Source: Strigomonas culicis | Lineage: Eukaryota; Euglenozoa; Kinetoplastea; Trypanosomatida; Trypanosomatidae | Assembly (NCBI GenBank): GCA_000482145.1 | Contig: AUXH01000310.1 | Location: 1-22,289, forward strand | Length of the DNA stretch: 22,289 nt | Direction of reading: 5' to 3' | Part shown: positions 1 through 8,900 of the stretch, one piece after another | Numbering within the stretch: the stretch's first letter is position 1 | Layout of the letters: every line of letters starts with the position of its first letter | Made by a program: the position numbers and the translations under genes | Notes under the pieces: model-generated | Told to the model about the DNA's origin: nothing | The model's database searches: none | What the model saw: the letters and a program-made list of their open reading frames with translations, nothing else

Positions 1-1197
1 CGGCACGAGCACGACCACCTCGCTCGGCGCGTGCTCCCTCAGCAAGGACGCGGCGCTTTGCCGCCGGCCCCTGCCGCGACCCACGCGGTCTGGCTCTTCC
101 GCATCGAGACGCTCGCTCTCCGCCGGGTGGAGTGCATAGCGCTCCGCCGCGTCTAGTACGTACACGTCCGTGGTGTTGCGTAGCGTCGCCCGCATCTCCG
201 TCGCGGTTTGAAACTGCACCTTAACCATCGCCCTCGCCACTGCGGAGCCTCCCTCCCTACGTCTGTACAGCACAAATGTCTGGTCCGCGCGCAGCATGGC
301 GATTTGCCGCTCCAAAATGTACTTCGTCTGCTCCATGTACCCATCCACGAGGAAGTGCTCGCCCACATTTGTGTGAAGGTCGATCCCAATAGGCACACTG
401 ACAACTTTTTCGTGTACAATGTCGCAATTCTGAGCATACACACGGTGCAACCACGGTTTTTCTAGGTACTGGTGGAAGGGTTTGGCATTTCCTCTGAAGA
501 TACGCTGTACAAGTCTAAAGAAGGGGTTGCTCCAAGTCTCATCAAAAGACGAGAGGAACTCGTCCGTACTACCCATTACTACCGTCAATCGACGACCGCT
601 GGCAGACAGTGCCTTGATTAAGATGGAGTCTCTAAAGTGTTCGAACCGATACAAGAAGGCACGCATGCAGAACGTACTAACGTATACGGTAAGGTCAGGT
701 TTTGCTTTGCTATCCGCGTTGACCATTATTGCCGTAGGCTGCCTGACTCGCGCTGCCGTAGGGTCACCGTTAAGAAGCTCCAGCATATCCCTCAGAAAGG
801 AATCGGATACATCGTCTTCGTACTCGGAAAAATACACACTCGACGCGTCCAGAAAACTATACTTTTGGGGTAGTAAATTTGGATAGGAATCCACTGCACT
901 AAACCATATTTTATTCTCATAGTAAACACTGTGTAGCAAATCTTTCTTATTGCCCCAATATCCGAAGTTTCGGTGTTTCTGTGTTATTTTCAATAATTTC
1001 TCGGCCTCATGTACACTGACAGGATATTGGTCACTGAAAAGCAGTTTTTTGTATGTTGGGCCTTTCTTTCTGATAATTTCAGACTCGGGGAAAAAAATGA
1101 AGAGTATAAACAGGAAAAAAATACCTATTATAAAGAAAAAACGCCTCTGCCTACATCGCGAATACAGCTTCAGTCTTTTACCTGAGCGATCCCGCAT
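1..1197 (-). CDS. Type II membrane protein, putative exostosin-like glycosyltransferase (3' end outside window)
   Basis: The minus-strand frame is open for 399 codons from an ATG at 1197 down to base 1; no stop is reached, so the C-terminus lies beyond the window. The first 19 residues are strongly basic and are followed by a very hydrophobic stretch (about residues 20-36, rich in Phe and Ile) and then a soluble domain, the layout of a signal-anchored Golgi/ER protein. Around residues 254-276 it reads AQNCDIVHEK and then PIGIDLHT. I associate this pattern with protist and viral exostosin-like glycosyltransferase-type proteins, so the enzymatic call is inference and the substrate is unknown. 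The start is supported by a pyrimidine tract and AG acceptors just upstream and by the anchor following the ATG directly. The last 60 codons are more GC-rich and Arg-rich than the rest. The gene is near certain; its function is not. Confidence 0.75.
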   Translation of the reverse strand, partial: MRDRSGKRLKLYSRCRQRRFFFIIGIFFLFILFIFFPESEIIRKKGPTYKKLLFSDQYPVSVHEAEKLLKITQKHRNFGYWGNKKDLLHSVYYENKIWFSAVDSYPNLLPQKYSFLDASSVYFSEYEDDVSDSFLRDMLELLNGDPTAARVRQPTAIMVNADSKAKPDLTVYVSTFCMRAFLYRFEHFRDSILIKALSASGRRLTVVMGSTDEFLSSFDETWSNPFFRLVQRIFRGNAKPFHQYLEKPWLHRVYAQNCDIVHEKVVSVPIGIDLHTNVGEHFLVDGYMEQTKYILERQIAMLRADQTFVLYRRREGGSAVARAMVKVQFQTATEMRATLRNTTDVYVLDAAERYALHPAESERLDAEEPDRVGRGRGRRQSAASLLREHAPSEVVVLVP

Positions 1198-1293
1198 TGA
1201 CAAGGGCGGTTTCTAAGAAGATGAGAGAAGGGCTACAGAACAAGAAAGAAGGGCTACAGAACAAGAAAGAAGAGAGAGAGAGAGAGAGAGAGA
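1198..1293 (-). promoter_or_regulatory. Candidate trans-splice acceptor region with duplicated acceptor
   Basis: On the minus strand a CT repeat (1269-1292) is followed by three AG dinucleotides with their G at 1254, 1233 and 1213. The first two lie in two identical copies of a 21-base unit (1248-1268 and 1227-1247), each with TTGTTCTGTAG at its core. No ATG occurs between the first AG and the start at 1197, so any of the three would yield the same protein, with 5' UTRs of about 56, 35 or 15 bases. Confidence 0.6.
1227..1268. repeat. Two perfect tandem copies of a 21-bp unit
   Basis: The 21-base unit beginning GAAGGGCTACAG on the plus strand occurs twice back to back without mismatch (1227-1247 and 1248-1268). 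It lies in the untranslated region before the left-edge gene. Confidence 0.9.
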
Positions 1294-1628
1294 TTCAAAC
1301 GAAAGTGAAAGCGAGAGTAAAAATGCAAAAGAAAAGAAAAAAAAGAATGCGTGGTAATAAGCAAGAGAGTTACTTGCAAGGAAAAACACATAAACACAAT
1401 TAAAAAAAAAACGTGATCATGGTAGAACATTCCAGATACACTGTTTTTCAACACATCTATTAATAACTATCTTACGGTTATTAATGATGCTTTGAAAATG
1501 ATTCTATACACACGTGGCATTATCCACGTTTTATTTCGCTTTTCTCGGTGTTGTTGTCGTTTTTGTTCCTCGTTTTGCTGTGAGTCGGTGCTGCGCCTTT
1601 CTCCTTGTCTGATATGCCCGTTGCAGAG
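1294..1628. other. Intergenic spacer (3' region of the GTPase gene)
   Basis: AT-rich spacer between the GTPase stop and the pyrimidine tract of the left-edge gene. It holds an A10 run (1402-1411) and a perfect 9-bp inverted repeat (1459-1467 with 1477-1485, 9-base loop). The short open frames overlapping it have no recognisable domain and follow the local low-complexity sequence, so I call no gene here. Confidence 0.6.
1459..1485 (-). other. Perfect inverted repeat, possible 3' UTR hairpin
   Basis: ATTAATAAC (1459-1467) is repeated as its reverse complement GTTATTAAT (1477-1485) around a 9-base loop. It starts about 145 bases past the GTPase stop in the direction of transcription, so it may be a stem-loop in that mRNA's 3' UTR. 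The stem is AT-rich and weak. Confidence 0.5.
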
Positions 1629-2837
1629 TCACATGGTGTCAATTCGCTTGTTCCACTGCACTGAAAGACAAAGATCTTCATGCAAGTGCAGCAACCCGTC
1701 TCGTGTGGATGAGTCCAGCTCCATACGTCGACCAGTCGCGATTGTGGCGCGTTCCTCTGGGAAGGCACCGTAGTAGATGCGGTTGCTTGGGACGCACTGA
1801 CTCATGAGCGTGTTGATCGCATGACGAGCTTCCCAGTTGTCGGCACCGCCAATCTTATCCATTTTGCTGATGAGAAAAAAAGGGCTGTTGTCATCTAGTA
1901 GCCCTCGCAGGGTCGATACAAGGCTCTTGCAGTAGAAAACGACGTTCTCAGCGTCGCATGCCGGTGCATACCGGTTTCGCCACAGTAATGAGTTTGACCA
2001 GCCCAGGTCCTCAATGAGGTCATTGGCTGGAACGACAATCACACACTGATGCGCTTTATTCGCCGCTATCGGTGTCAAATCCTCCACTTCGTTCGCCGTC
2101 ATCGCCTTCACTCCCGCCAGTTTTGTCTTCCACGGTATCCCCGCCACGAGCTTCTCCAACACCGGCTTGTCGCGCGGCTCGTAGAAGCGACCCGGCGTGT
2201 CGATGCACAGCCACGTCGGCTCCGTCGGGTGATTGGGGAAGGGCTCCACTGTCGTGGTGCCATAGAAACCACAAATGCCGACGGCTGCCGAAGGCCACTT
2301 GGCGTTGTTGGTGACAGCGGTACGAAAGGCGTTGATGAACATGGATTTTCCCACTTGCGGCGCGCCTAGTACCAAAATATTCAGAGTAGGGTCTCTCAGC
2401 TTTACGTGACTGTCATTGAGTTTCGCTAAACTAACCATCCCGGTGGCCATCTGCTGCAGCGACGAGGTGGATGCCTGTCGCACTATCATGCCACCGTAGG
2501 AGCTAGTCAGCCGCGCGTCCTCGCGCCCGTCCCTCGGCGAAGGCAGCAGACGTGGGGCCCGGCCACGCGGCGACAGCGCAAGGTGTGGCATGCCGCTGCC
2601 GCTCCTCAAGGAGGCGCTCATGGTGAAGTGGCTGCCGTGGGGTGTGTTGCTCGCCGACTGGCTCCGCGCGCGCTCGTGTGGGTTGAAGCTATTACCGGAG
2701 CTCGCCAGTACCGGGGCGCCGTGCGTGCCGCTGCACGCTAGTGCTTCTTCCTCCGACGTCTCGTCATAGGAGTGCGACGAAGCGGACTCACTGCCTGAGT
2801 CCAGTTCCACAGCATTCTTTTTCGAGTGTTTCCACAT
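1629..2837 (-). CDS. P-loop GTPase with Ser-rich N-terminal extension
   Basis: 402 residues. The N-terminal 140 residues are rich in Ser, Pro and charged residues with several SP sites and look disordered. The C-terminal part carries the GTPase motifs in order: G1 GAPQVGKS (158-165) in a hydrophobic strand, a Thr cluster that fits G2 (194-196), G3 DTPG (213-216) and G4 SKMDK (324-328), in which Ser replaces the usual Asn/Thr of [NT]KxD. G5 is not clear. The wide G3-G4 spacing is unlike a small Ras/Rab protein and more like larger TRAFAC GTPases. There is no transmembrane segment and no C-terminal prenylation Cys, so membrane attachment by those routes is unlikely. The ATG follows a plausible TAG acceptor by about 10 bases. 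The family within the GTPases and the cellular role are unknown. Confidence 0.85.
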   Translation of the reverse strand: MWKHSKKNAVELDSGSESASSHSYDETSEEEALACSGTHGAPVLASSGNSFNPHERARSQSASNTPHGSHFTMSASLRSGSGMPHLALSPRGRAPRLLPSPRDGREDARLTSSYGGMIVRQASTSSLQQMATGMVSLAKLNDSHVKLRDPTLNILVLGAPQVGKSMFINAFRTAVTNNAKWPSAAVGICGFYGTTTVEPFPNHPTEPTWLCIDTPGRFYEPRDKPVLEKLVAGIPWKTKLAGVKAMTANEVEDLTPIAANKAHQCVIVVPANDLIEDLGWSNSLLWRNRYAPACDAENVVFYCKSLVSTLRGLLDDNSPFFLISKMDKIGGADNWEARHAINTLMSQCVPSNRIYYGAFPEERATIATGRRMELDSSTRDGLLHLHEDLCLSVQWNKRIDTM

Positions 2838-3010
2838 GACACTTTTTCTATGCGAATTTAAAAAGAACCGAAATAGAAGTGAGAGAACAAAATGGAGTAA
2901 TAAAGTGAACGGAGGGGATCAAAGAGACAGGAGGTAGGAGTGGTGTGCACTTGAAACATGACAATGCAAAGTAGAACAGCGAGAGAATGAACAAATAATA
3001 CATCATATAT

Positions 3011-3041
<31 letters not shown>

Positions 3042-3152
3042 AGGGGAATACAATATACAGCATGAATGAAAGCGAGGGGCAACAGCAACAAAAAAGAATA
3101 GACAGAGAGAAATCAACAGAGCAGCAGCGAAGAGTGAAAAAACGCAAGGTAG
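2838..3152 (-). promoter_or_regulatory. Spacer with pyrimidine tracts and candidate acceptor for the GTPase gene
   Basis: On the minus strand the spacer is pyrimidine-rich throughout, including a CT/TATC simple repeat (plus-strand GATA and GA repeats, 3011-3042). A GCATAG at about 2848-2853 leaves a 10-base leader before the ATG. The overlapping open frames of Leu/Ser/Phe-rich composition are by-products of the pyrimidine bias. Confidence 0.5.
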
Positions 3153-4130
3153 TCACGAAGATACTTGCAACACCTTTAGAATGCGGTCAATCACAACGTC
3201 ATGAATCTCACTGACGACCACCGGAAGCTGCTCGGGATGTGTGAAAGAAATATCCCAACATGCACCACTATCGTCCGCTACGATCGTCTCAGGATTTCGC
3301 TTGGACAGCGATGCCACGCAAACACGATGCTCAGCGAGTTGGTGGAGATGCGCACTAAACAGTAAGCGCTCCGTGTCCATGATGGTCCGGGAGGCTTTCT
3401 CGACGACACCGCTCTCCGAAGAATGAGAGCTGGTCGGCACTTGCAGTGGCGGGCGGTGTAGAAGTAGTGGCACCACGATGACCCGATGGTCCTTCTGGAA
3501 CTGCGGAGTAAGGTACGCTTTGTACAAGGTGAAATTCAGAGCCTCCCCTTCGATAATAAGCGATTTACCCTGTGCAATCGAACGGTCCACTTCGCTCTCA
3601 ACGGCCAACTTCACGCAACGGCAACGAGCCAGCCACGCGTTCTCCGCCGAAGTACGTTCTGCGCCGCACGCGGACGCCGGGTGTGCTCCCTCGCTTTCGT
3701 TGAAAGCGGTCAAGGTCTGCACGATGCCGAGGAGCGTCTCGACGTTGACGAGGGAACAGCAATTGAGTACGAGGGCAAGTTGCTTGGCAATGCTCGATTT
3801 TAAACAGTGCAGAGAGCCAGCGAGCAGCACAATGAGCGAGACGCGCGCGGCGAAAAAGTTCTTCATCAATGGAAACAAGTGCACGTTGTTTCGACCGAAA
3901 CCATACACGGCCATCAAACTATACAGCTCCTGTTCCATTTCCTCTTGGGAAATAGCTGTTTTCCCCCGCACGACTAGGCTGCGCTTCAGGTCGAGGCTGA
4001 TTTGGACGGCCGTCGTTGGTGGCACCTTCGCGAACATGAGCATCTTTGAGAGGAGAAAGCGTGAGAGAAAATAGTAGTGGTCGTCTTGTACGACCACTTG
4101 GACCTTAACCACATCGTACTTGGAACTCAT
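3153..4130 (-). CDS. 2-phosphoglycerate-kinase-like P-loop protein with altered Walker A
   Basis: 325 residues from the ATG at 4130; the open frame extends two codons further but begins with GTG. The N-terminal 80 residues resemble the ATP-cone-like N-terminus found in archaeal 2-phosphoglycerate kinases and plant LPA1-type proteins, including an ISLDLKRSLVVRG segment. A hydrophobic strand then runs into GSLHCLKSS (about 105-113), at the Walker A position, where the Gly before Lys in GxxxxGK[ST] is Leu. Further on, LIIEGEAL (about 191-198) matches the IIEG strand after which family members bind substrate, followed by VIVVPLLL. These family matches are from memory. The altered P-loop makes catalytic activity doubtful; in plants such homologues act outside glycolysis. 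Substrate and role here are unknown. It lies between the methyltransferase and GTPase genes. Confidence 0.72.
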   Translation of the reverse strand: MSSKYDVVKVQVVVQDDHYYFLSRFLLSKMLMFAKVPPTTAVQISLDLKRSLVVRGKTAISQEEMEQELYSLMAVYGFGRNNVHLFPLMKNFFAARVSLIVLLAGSLHCLKSSIAKQLALVLNCCSLVNVETLLGIVQTLTAFNESEGAHPASACGAERTSAENAWLARCRCVKLAVESEVDRSIAQGKSLIIEGEALNFTLYKAYLTPQFQKDHRVIVVPLLLHRPPLQVPTSSHSSESGVVEKASRTIMDTERLLFSAHLHQLAEHRVCVASLSKRNPETIVADDSGACWDISFTHPEQLPVVVSEIHDVVIDRILKVLQVSS

Positions 4131-4595
4131 GATCACGAAAAGAAGTGTGTATCGATGTATCGTTTTACATCACATAGGTCACATACGCTACGATCGTAAC
4201 TTGCGCCCAGACATATAAGGAAAAGAAGCCATACCCAATCGACAGAGAGGAGAGGAGAAACGGAGGGTAGCAAAGAGATAGAACATAAAAAGAAGCTAAA
4301 CACTCCAAGAAGCCGTTCTAATACCGGAGATGCACCTCTTCCTCTTAATATATCTCTTTATTTTGCTGGTGTCAGTCAATTATACACGTGTTATGAAGTT
4401 AGCTTGTTTTTATCCAGCTGTGTGTGAAACAAGTGCGAGAGACAGAGAAAAAGAAGGGGGGGAGCATACATGCCCCGTCAGCCACACAGAAAGAAGAAAT
4501 TGCAACAATAATAATAGCAACACTTAACCCGAAACCATGACTCGTCCCCTCAGCGACAGCTAAGTCGAGAGTTCTCCCCACGCCTCTCGTCCTTC
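4131..4595. other. Intergenic spacer
   Basis: Spacer between the methyltransferase stop and the P-loop protein start. Minus-strand pyrimidine tracts lie at about 4238-4262 and 4431-4462 (the latter with a run of seven C) and are candidate trans-splicing/polyadenylation signals. A 65-codon plus-strand frame at 4330-4527 begins with a hydrophobic stretch but opposes the direction of every other gene and has no recognisable domain, so it is not called. Confidence 0.55.
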
Positions 4596-5414
4596 TCACA
4601 TAGTTACCACGTATCCATAGCAGCTGTACCGTTGACCTAATGTTTCCACGTGCAGTTTACCTACTTGATCCTTTGTGATAAAAATCTCAGTCTTGTATTT
4701 AAAACTAAAAGACCTATCTCCATCGCTCGCTGAGAGTAGGTAAGTGTTCACCAAGTCGATGCAGTTTATAGTAATGATAAAAATGCAACCACCAGTGGCG
4801 AGGCACTTCAAGGCCTCCGTGGCATACGCCTCTGCATTGGGGTTGTACTCACCGGGAAACGCACTGAGGAGGGCATCTAGTGTCCCTTTATCAAAAACGA
4901 GATCTACGGAACCACCATGCACACCTCGAAGAAATGGTGGAGAGCCACTACAGTGGTACCAGCTTGTTTCCTTGCTTGACTCGTCCGCCAAAACGAGGTT
5001 GCAGCAGTCACCAATGACATATTGCCGAGTTGGAAACAGACCAACAAGGTGCTCAATCACGTTTTCGCATATATCGACATTTAGAATATCACAAGTCACT
5101 GGCTTCCCTTCGAACTTGACGCCCAACAGGCTCTCTGGAAAAAAGTCACAGAAGTTGCTGTTTCCACACCCCACGTGCAACACTCGGAGCTCCTTCTTGA
5201 CCCACGTATAGGCCCCTTGCAGAAATTTCATCAGTGCTTCCTCATAGTCGTCGTACTCTAAGAACCACTCGTAGTGGTCCATCAAGCTCACGCCCTCCTT
5301 TTTTCGGCTGTGGCATCGATGATCCTCTTTCTCAACTAGTTTTCCCCCATCTTTTGAATAAAAGTGGACCCAAAACGATTTGGTGCCCGGAGTATATTCA
5401 TCTTCTTCTTCCAT
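4596..5414 (-). CDS. SAM-dependent methyltransferase, EEF1AKMT4/METTL13-like
   Basis: 272 residues, about the length of the EEF1AKMT4-type single-domain enzymes. It has the family N-terminus (FWVHFYSK, then EWFLEYDDY near residues 49-57), motif I VLHVGCGNS (78-86) for S-adenosylmethionine, an acidic residue at the end of the next strand (VDI, Asp about 114) and the diagnostic VFDKGTLDALL (173-183). A glycine turn (ATGGCIF) and a final YSCYGYVV strand complete the seven-strand fold. Known relatives methylate lysines of elongation factor eEF1A; that substrate is inferred by family only. No targeting signal is seen, so it is probably cytosolic. The first 7 codons are acidic and the ATG sits just after a TA repeat. 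Confidence 0.88.
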   Translation of the reverse strand: MEEEDEYTPGTKSFWVHFYSKDGGKLVEKEDHRCHSRKKEGVSLMDHYEWFLEYDDYEEALMKFLQGAYTWVKKELRVLHVGCGNSNFCDFFPESLLGVKFEGKPVTCDILNVDICENVIEHLVGLFPTRQYVIGDCCNLVLADESSKETSWYHCSGSPPFLRGVHGGSVDLVFDKGTLDALLSAFPGEYNPNAEAYATEALKCLATGGCIFIITINCIDLVNTYLLSASDGDRSFSFKYKTEIFITKDQVGKLHVETLGQRYSCYGYVVTM

Positions 5415-5944
5415 AGTAAATACATATATATATATATATATAAACGGTCTTTAATAGGGTTCGTCATAGTTAAAACAGAGAGTGGAACAGAAGGGGGAGT
5501 ACAAATAGTGAGCAGAAAAACAAACAGACAATCGTATTCATTGAAACATCATCCATATCCATATTCATACATTACGTGAAAATCATGGTAATATTAATAG
5601 CAAATAAACACGCAAACAAAGCATTTTTGCTGGAGGAAAAAAAACATATGCTTGGTTCAACGTATATCCAAGCGCGCAATTATCACATTTAAACCCATAT
5701 TAGCAACGTCATGAAAGACTAGTCAGCAAAAAAAAAAGGAGAACTAGACTGCATATTCGACTTTATTATTGTGCAGTAATCAGTAAGCGCATATAAACAT
5801 ATTCACACAAAGAAGAAGGAGAAAAAAAAGAGGTGGAGGTAAGAGTATAATAGTAAAACAACAATAATAATAGCAAAACTCAAAAAGAAAATTCCATTTG
5901 ATCATCATCGAGATGGGTGAAACGACGAGAACACCGCAAGGTGA
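5415..5944. other. AT-rich intergenic spacer with TA repeat
   Basis: The largest spacer in the window (530 bases), lying between the kinase stop and the methyltransferase start. It contains a (TA)9-type repeat at 5424-5442, an A10 run at 5728-5737 and further purine-rich tracts at 5816-5832. No open frame with a recognisable product, tRNA or rRNA was seen in it. Confidence 0.6.
5424..5442. repeat. TA dinucleotide microsatellite
   Basis: Uninterrupted alternating TA directly before the methyltransferase ATG (which begins at 5414 on the minus strand). Confidence 0.85.
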
Positions 5945-8900
5945 TTAGATGTGAAAATCTTCGTAATCGGAGTCGATTTCAGCACCAGAGGCAGCAGTGA
6001 AGGAGTACGAGTTCTCGCCCAGACCTACATATTCATCCCGTCGCCGGGGCGTATCCATGGAGAGGTGTGACGTTCCTGCCGGCGCCGTAATCCCATCAAA
6101 CTCGGCGATATCCCAGGTGACGCCATCCACGAACGGGTGCTTCACGAGCGTAGCCGCGGACGGCCGTTTCTTGGGGTTCATTTGCAGCATGCACCTCACA
6201 AAATCGTGCGCGAGGTCGGCAATCGCGTCTCCCGGCACACTGGGTATGGAAAATCCGAGTTCATCGCCTGCATTGCGTAGCTCTATGTACACTTGCATGA
6301 AGCTGTTGAGTTCTGTCAGACCCTTCAAAGCAATCGGGTAGGCACCCAGCAACTCCAGTAGAGTAAGCCCAACAGACCAAATATCCTCCGCATAGAGTTT
6401 TTCCATACTGTCACCAGGGGTACTAAACTCTTCCGTGTTCATTTCAATTAGGCGCTCCGGCGCCATGAACTGCAACGTTCCACCGGCAATGTGCCCGGCC
6501 AGCTGCGGCTGCTCCGTTGCACTACCAAAGTCCCCTACCTTTAAGTGTTGTACGTCTTGCAGTAGGATGTTTGCTGGCTTGATGTCGCGGTGAGCCACGC
6601 CGTTTCCATGAATGAACTCCATCGCATAGAGCAGCTGTGACGCATAAGGTCGCAACTCCGCGACCGTCAAGCACTTCTGTGGTCGTCGTCTCGCGTAGGT
6701 TCCTAATGTGCCACCTTTGCAGTACTGTAAAAACATACAGAACTCACGTGGGTTAGGCGTATAGCTTCCGATGTATCTCAGAATGCCCCAGTGAGCGCGC
6801 AGGCGACTCATAATCTCGACCTCCGTCGTCAGCGATGTCAGCGGCCGGCCCGCGGTGATGTAGACCGTCTTGCGTGCCATGACGCCGCCGGTCAGGACGT
6901 CTCGCACGAGATCGACACGGCTGTGATTGGTGCTCCCGACGCGGCGGATGAGCTTACACTCCTGGATGCCAGGGAGCTGCAGCATGCGCTGCCGCTTCTT
7001 CACCTCGCGCAGATGGTCCAGAAACTGAGTCCATGACTCCTCTGTAATCGGCTTGTGCAGAATGTAACTGATATCGACCACTTCTGTCGGTGGGCCATCG
7101 TAGGCACAGTTGAAGTAGTCGTTTGTTTTCCCTCTCTGCCGCGTTGCGACAACAAACACGTTCCGTTTCAGACACTCTCGTACCATTAGCTCAAACGTGT
7201 CCTCGACAGCGGGACTCAAAATAACGGCCGAGACATCTTCGCGCAGGCTGTCGAGCATGTTGACGAGCGTCTCGAGTGAGGCCACCTCAAAATGCCGATG
7301 CTGATAGTTCGCACAGAAGTTGCGCACGTGCGCGAGGTAAACAGGGTCTGGCTCATAAATGACAAACGTGCAAACCAGCGGTGCCTTTCGCGCGTCCGTG
7401 GCGCGATTCGTCTCCGTTGCACCGGCGAGCGAGGACGGCGAAATGGGCACCAATATCTGTAGCTCACTGGAGGACATGGTGTAGATGTGGCCCACGCCCG
7501 ATATCATCTCCTCCACCTCAAAAGAGGAGTCGAGGCAAAAGTAACTCGGCGGTGCCACGGTAACCGTAATTTGCAGCATTTCGCAGTTCTGCGACGCGTT
7601 CTGGTAATTGTTGAAGGAGAAATTGACTGTACTCTCGTAGCTTGGATCGCGTATCAGTCGGAGAAGCTTACGAAGCATAAGCTGTATAAAAATAACATCG
7701 CACTGGAATTGGGACGTCAGCTTGGAGTCAAAATGAATTGTGACCTTCATTTCCAAATGTGGATCGAGTAGTGGTTCGGAAAGCTCCTCAATTTTACTGA
7801 GACGCCAACTCCGCACCGCTTGTGTGGTACGCTCCTTCAGCGCGTCCCAAGAGTTGTCCAGTGCAAGCTTGCGCAACATTGGGTCGCACACCTTCAGATC
7901 GTCCAGCTTCCGCTCGAGTGCCGAGATACCCACACGCGACAAGTACGAAATCATCGCGCGCTCTTCCTCCTCGAGAACAGTCCCGACAATCATGCCAACT
8001 GGAATGCCGTCCACGTGCGCAATGGTGGCCGTTGCCTTGATGGCCACAGAGCCTTTGCTGATGCTATTGAGCAAGAGTCGCTTCTGCTGGCGCGGGTTGC
8101 GCTTGATGTCGTTGAAAAGATTTCGTACAAGCGCGACGCTTCGCGAGTCCATGACGGCGTCGAGCGACTTGCCAATCGCCTGCTCCCAGCCAATCTCGGT
8201 CACGACGCGGGCACAGAGGTTCCAGCTGCAGATCTGCAGTGAATGAACGTTCGTGATGCCGATGAGAACGACCTGACGATTGATGAGGGACGACTTGATG
8301 CACAGCGTCCGCAGTGGTGCGTTCTCGCGCGGCTGGATAAAGAAGAACAAATCCTTTTCCTTTTGTGAGTGGAAACTGCACTTCTCGACACTGTCCACAT
8401 AGTAGTCCTTGGATAGATTAGCAGAGAGTTGTGTCGCAAAGGACACGGCCACCGCGCGGCGCCGGTTCAACGTGTAGAACAGGATCAGGAAGCCGCCGAA
8501 GCCTGTTGTGCACACGATGGTGTTGAGCACGGCGATCCACAATTCGGGTCTCTTCCACATGATCCAGAACATGACATCGAGGAAGAAGGCGACGAGCAGT
8601 CCCCAGATAAGCCAAATGAAGACGAGCGGACTGGAGAGATGGCCCTCTGTCGTGTAGATGTCGAAGAGCCGCAGCCACGGCTGGTTGAGCACGAAGCGAG
8701 ACTCCACATCGTGCACCGCAATCACTCTGGCGCTGATGGCGTCCGCCGTATTCTTCACCGAGACCCAGTATTCCTTGATAATGTCGCCATCCACTATCAG
8801 AACGTCGGGGCAGCATGCGACCTTCCACTGTGCAGCAAATTCCGGCAGTGTCTCTCGAATGAAATACTGGAGGCGCTGCGCCTCCTCGTCGCTCGGGTCT

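Noticed and set aside
1..9. The first bases, CGGCACGAG, match the remnant of an EcoRI cDNA-library adaptor.
   Set aside because: The bases continue the open frame of the left-edge gene, and the rest of the window is genomic with spacers; chance cannot be excluded and one 9-base match is not enough.
482..886. 134-codon plus-strand open frame.
   Set aside because: It lies opposite the left-edge membrane-protein gene, whose frame is open for 399 codons with a signal anchor; the plus-strand product shows no domain.
4330..4527. 65-codon plus-strand frame with a hydrophobic start, like a small secreted protein.
   Set aside because: Opposite to the transcription direction of the unit and ending in low-complexity Asn repeats.
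5640..5670. GGTTCAA-like sequence that recalls a tRNA B box.
   Set aside because: No matching A box, acceptor stem or T-arm pairing could be found around it.
5895..5915. GATGATGA on the minus strand, like a C-box of a C/D snoRNA.
   Set aside because: No CTGA D box or terminal stem at a suitable distance.
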